From Acidimicrobiia bacterium (GTDB lineage Bacteria > Actinomycetota > Acidimicrobiia > Spongiisociales > SHLN01): 7,012 nucleotides of DNA. The stretch is taken from contig JAUXJL010000105.1 in NCBI GenBank assembly GCA_030624805.1, positions 1 to 7,012 of the forward strand. Direction: 5' to 3'. How positions within the stretch are numbered: the stretch's first letter is position 1; each line of letters starts with the position of its first letter. Shown piece by piece: positions 4,567 through 7,012 of the stretch. The translations under genes and the position numbers were made by a program. Below the pieces are notes generated by a model. The model searched no databases. It was not told the DNA's origin and saw only the letters and a program-made list of their open reading frames with translations.

Positions 4567-6384
4567 CTAGCCGGCCGCCACGATCTTGCTCAGCTTGCCA
4601 TCGAAGGTGAGCACATACAGTTCACCGTGCCCGTCTTCACCAAACGACGCCACACTAGATTCGATCGGGACATTCCACTCCCGCGAGTCGGCGATGTCTG
4701 CCCCGTTGTAGAAGAAGCCACGCAAAAACCTGCCGCACAGATCGCTGTACAGGTAGGTGCCGTCGAGACCATCGATTTGGCGGCCGCGGTACACAAACCC
4801 ACCAGCCACCGAACAGCCCTGTGCAGGGTTCGGGTAGGCGACGACCGGTTGAATGAGGTCGCTCGTATCGCAACCGGATGAGCCGATCGGATAGCAGGCG
4901 AAGCCTTCCTGCACGTTCCAGCCGAAGTTGCGGCGGGGCGCCAACCGCGAGCCGATGCTGACTTCCTCGAAGTCGTTCTGACCGACATCACCGATATATA
5001 TGAGCTCGCCATCCCAATCGAAACGCCAGGGGTTCCGCAGCCCTATCGACCACACGTGATCGGGCCGGGTGCCGTCGACATCAAGCGCCACAACGGCTCC
5101 GAGCGGCGTGAAAGGGTTCTGGCCGTTTCCGAACGTATCGCCGCCGCCACCACCGTCACCGAGGCCAACGTACAGCCGACCGTCGGGACCAAACTGGATC
5201 ATCCCACCATTGTGGTTGCTGGCCGGCTGGTCAACCGCCAGCACTGTGGTGGTGATGTCGGGACCGGACAGCCCGACGTCGCCGGGCCGTCGGTATTCGA
5301 CAACACGAGTGTCGCCGTCACGGTTGGTGTAGTGGACGTAGAAGACCCCATTGTTTCGGTAGTTGGGATGAAAGGCCATTCCAAACAGGCCTTGCTCGCC
5401 CCCACCCGAGACACTCGTTGACAGGTCGAGAAACAGCGCAGCCTGCACAACACCATTCTCAACAACCTTGATGCGGCCGCGCTGCTCAACGACAAATAGA
5501 CGGTCATCACCGGCCGGTGCGGTAGCAAACAGCGGGCGGTCGAGACCACTCGCCACCGTCAACAGCGTCACGTCCGGGAGCGGGGGATGCTCACCGATGT
5601 TCCCGGCGACGGCCAGCCAGCGTATGTCGCCGAAGAGGTAGAACTCGTCTCCTTCGAGATTGTTGTTGTCGTTAACCAGCACAAAGCTGGTCGGGAGCGG
5701 CTTGAACACCCCGAGGGTGTCATCACCGTTCTGGTTCCAGTCGCCGCTCACGACTTGAGCCTCGAACCCGGAGCTCCAGAAGACGCCGTCGGTCATGGCA
5801 ATCCCACCATCTCGCGAGAGGTCGGATAGATCCTCAACGATGTAGACGGAGGAGTCAGTGCCTCGATGTACACCAACGGAGTCCTTGCCATCGCCGTTGA
5901 AGTCGCCGGCTATTGGCCGGTCGCCCACATCCCCGAAGTAGAAATTGATGTCGGCGAACGACGTGTCGAGCTGGTTGTTGAGAAAGAAGCGCCCGTCGCG
6001 ATAGATACCGAGTGTGTCGCATCCGTCCCCGTCCCAATCCCCCGCCACCGGCACGTCCCCGGGAATGCCGAAGAAGAACTGCCGGTCCCCGACCCCGAAC
6101 TGGTTGCTGTTGCGCAGATAGACCAACCCCGACGACCGCCGATACAGCGCAACCGTGTCAAAACCATCACAGTCCCAGTCGCCGAGCAGCGGCGAATCAC
6201 CTGGTACCCCGAAGTAGAACGAGCTCAGGCGGCCATCGGGATATCGAAGGTGCCATCGCCCAGTGGACGGATCGAACAGCCCAACCTCGTCGTCGACGCC
6301 GACCGCCGCCGGCGCCGATGGTGGCGACACCGAAGCCGCCGCGAGCGCCGCCAGGACGAGCAAAAAAACGAGCCATTTTCGCAT
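4567..6384 (-). CDS. Secreted PQQ-dependent sugar dehydrogenase-like protein with N-terminal FG-GAP-like repeats
   Basis: From the ATG at 6384 the protein has 605 residues. Residues 1-27 form a signal peptide (MRKWLVFLLVLAALAAASVS, then a region ending in APAA). Residues 30-265 carry four FG-GAP-like, probably Ca-binding repeats. Residues 272-605 are a GSDH/HHIP-type beta-propeller: RLFVVEQRGRIKVVENG (295-311), GLFGMAFHPNYRNNGVFYVHY (332-352), NHNGGMIQFGPDGRLYVGLGDGG (390-412, with His391 at the catalytic base position) and GLRNPWRFDW (448-457, with the Arg that contacts PQQ in the family). Cysteines 497, 505, 524 and 550 could form disulfides after export. It should oxidise a sugar or similar substrate outside the cytoplasm. 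An earlier in-frame ATG (6483) would overlap the preceding gene by 53 nt and bury the signal peptide. GGAGG at 6415-6411 is too far from 6384 (26 nt) but fits a CTG at 6402 or ATT at 6405, adding 6 or 7 residues. It ends in TAG. Confidence 0.85.
   Translation of the reverse strand: MRKWLVFLLVLAALAAASVSPPSAPAAVGVDDEVGLFDPSTGRWHLRYPDGRLSSFYFGVPGDSPLLGDWDCDGFDTVALYRRSSGLVYLRNSNQFGVGDRQFFFGIPGDVPVAGDWDGDGCDTLGIYRDGRFFLNNQLDTSFADINFYFGDVGDRPIAGDFNGDGKDSVGVHRGTDSSVYIVEDLSDLSRDGGIAMTDGVFWSSGFEAQVVSGDWNQNGDDTLGVFKPLPTSFVLVNDNNNLEGDEFYLFGDIRWLAVAGNIGEHPPLPDVTLLTVASGLDRPLFATAPAGDDRLFVVEQRGRIKVVENGVVQAALFLDLSTSVSGGGEQGLFGMAFHPNYRNNGVFYVHYTNRDGDTRVVEYRRPGDVGLSGPDITTTVLAVDQPASNHNGGMIQFGPDGRLYVGLGDGGGGGDTFGNGQNPFTPLGAVVALDVDGTRPDHVWSIGLRNPWRFDWDGELIYIGDVGQNDFEEVSIGSRLAPRRNFGWNVQEGFACYPIGSSGCDTSDLIQPVVAYPNPAQGCSVAGGFVYRGRQIDGLDGTYLYSDLCGRFLRGFFYNGADIADSREWNVPIESSVASFGEDGHGELYVLTFDGKLSKIVAAG
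5701..6183 (-). repeat. Four FG-GAP-like protein repeats inside the sugar dehydrogenase gene
   Basis: The units have the pattern GD-W/F-x-x-x-G-x-D-[TS]-[VL]-[AG]-[LIV]-[YHF]-[RK]. They begin at residues 68 (GDWDCDGFDTVALYR), 115 (GDWDGDGCDTLGIYR), 160 (GDFNGDGKDSVGVHR) and 214 (GDWNQNGDDTLGVFK), 45-54 residues apart. A degenerate fifth starts near residue 260. The first two are each preceded by an FxFGxPGD motif and each have one Cys. Such D-x-D-x-D-G loops commonly bind calcium in beta-propeller blades. The similarity is at the protein level; the DNA copies have diverged. Confidence 0.75.
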
Positions 6385-6410
6385 GTCACCGAGAGTAGCC
6401 AGAATGCTGC

Positions 6411-6428
6411 CCTCCGGGACCCGGGAGG
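6411..6428 (-). other. Short hairpin containing a GGAGG ribosome-binding sequence
   Basis: On the minus strand CCTCC (6428-6424) can pair with GGAGG (6415-6411) across an 8-nt loop. It lies just after the CRTAC1-like gene's stop at 6431. The GGAGG is the only Shine-Dalgarno-like sequence before the sugar dehydrogenase gene, so the fold could hide it. The fold is only 5 bp and its significance is uncertain. Confidence 0.3.
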
Positions 6429-6430
6429 AA

Positions 6431-7012
6431 CTAGTCCCCGACGCACCCAAGTGTGACGATCTGGCGTCCGCCACCGTCGGCAAATCCGGTCCCCCGACCC
6501 TGGTGGGGCGACGTCACCTGCACCACAGATGGCTCACCGTGAGTGCCGACGATTGCCTGGGCGGCATGGCGGCCGAGAAAGGAAGGTGCCCCGAACAGCG
6601 CGACATAGCTCCGATCACCGGACGCGACGGTGATCTCTCCCCCCGTGGCCAGGCATCCGGGCTCGAGCTCCACCGAGACTGCCGGACCCTCGACATCGTT
6701 TCGCAGCACCACGAGGCCCTCGTCGCGAGTCACAATCACGAGGTCGGTGTCGAGGTCGCCATCCAGATCCCCAAGCGCCAACCCACGACCGGCCCCCATC
6801 CACTCCAAACCCGTGGCGGCCCACACATCAGCGAATCGGCCCTCCCCGAGCCCAAGGAAAAGGGCTGGTGGGTCGGACAGCTCAATCCGAGTTCCCGGAA
6901 GTTTGTTGGGCACCGGGTCAGAAAAGCCGCCATTTACGACCACGAGATCGAGAATCCCATCAAGGTTGAGATCAGCCACACCCGAGGCCCACGAGCTTGA
7001 TATCACCGAGTC
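6431..7012 (-). CDS. CRTAC1-like FG-GAP/UnbV-ASPIC protein, 3' part only
   Basis: The last 193 residues of a gene whose start lies beyond the right edge. The frame stays open to base 7012, and the GTG at 7006 falls inside a repeat, so it is not the true start. Two FG-GAP/VCBS calcium-loop repeats are visible: GVADLNLDGILDLVVVNGG (11-29) and GLALGDLDGDLDTDLVIV (77-94). An ASPIC-like C-terminal domain covers about 111-188 (VSVELEPGC, GGEITVASGDRSYVALFG, SVVQVTSP). CRTAC1-type proteins are secreted beta-propellers implicated in surface adhesion or matrix binding. The stop (TAG) is 46 nt before the sugar dehydrogenase ATG on the same strand, so the two secreted propeller proteins are probably co-transcribed. 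Confidence 0.8.
   Translation of the reverse strand, partial: DSVISSSWASGVADLNLDGILDLVVVNGGFSDPVPNKLPGTRIELSDPPALFLGLGEGRFADVWAATGLEWMGAGRGLALGDLDGDLDTDLVIVTRDEGLVVLRNDVEGPAVSVELEPGCLATGGEITVASGDRSYVALFGAPSFLGRHAAQAIVGTHGEPSVVQVTSPHQGRGTGFADGGGRQIVTLGCVGD

Noticed and set aside
5056..6456. Plus-strand open frames opposite the sugar dehydrogenase gene
   Set aside because: They mirror the codon bias of the minus-strand gene and have no family motifs, so they are antisense shadows.
1..7012. CRISPR array, tRNA, rRNA, insertion sequence or phage attachment site
   Set aside because: No regularly spaced direct repeats, tRNA-like folds, transposase motifs or terminal inverted repeats were seen.

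Overview
The window is a gene-dense, high-GC bacterial segment. Gene content fits an actinobacterium, probably an uncultivated one: a two-domain VOC protein closely resembling mycobacterial CFP30B (Rv0577), a COG3467-type flavin split-barrel protein, an ACAD10/11-type phosphotransferase and FG-GAP-rich secreted proteins. The lineage is inferred; no marker gene is present.

Layout. 1-204: no assignable gene. 205-2540 (minus strand): three genes transcribed in the order phosphotransferase (1482-2540), AhpD/CMD-fold protein with an in-frame TGA (758-1408), and a second CMD-fold protein (205-744). A divergent promoter region (2541-2621) separates them from a plus-strand pair: the VOC protein (2622-3425) and, after a large nested hairpin, a pyridoxamine-phosphate-oxidase-like protein (3502-4146). 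Facing it is a small minus-strand TfoX-like gene (4193-4474) with a hairpin between the convergent ends. 4567-7012 (minus strand) holds a secreted PQQ-type sugar dehydrogenase fused to N-terminal FG-GAP-like repeats, preceded by the 3' part of a CRTAC1-like FG-GAP/ASPIC gene that runs off the right edge.

Main result. The gene at 758-1408 is open in one frame apart from a single TGA at 1165-1163. That TGA occupies the second redox position of the AhpD-type motif: E67-x11-C79-x2-U82-x3-R86. A stable hairpin follows with a GGC loop starting 20 nt after the TGA, which fits the bacterial SECIS layout. I read this as a selenocysteine-containing CxxU AhpD-like protein, not a pseudogene. Its downstream neighbour is a paralog with the same residue numbering (E67, R86) in which the redox pair is replaced by D79 and F82. 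The window thus holds a selenoprotein and a redox-dead sister in one probable operon with a putative (hydroxy)acyl-CoA kinase. None of the eight visible stop codons is TGA (seven TAG, one TAA), which is unexpected at this GC content.

How the genes may work together (inference): the minus-strand trio could serve acyl-CoA metabolism plus peroxide or aldehyde defence, and the plus-strand VOC and flavin-barrel proteins also suit small-molecule detoxification. The right-hand pair is an extracytoplasmic sugar-oxidising or adhesion module unrelated to the rest.
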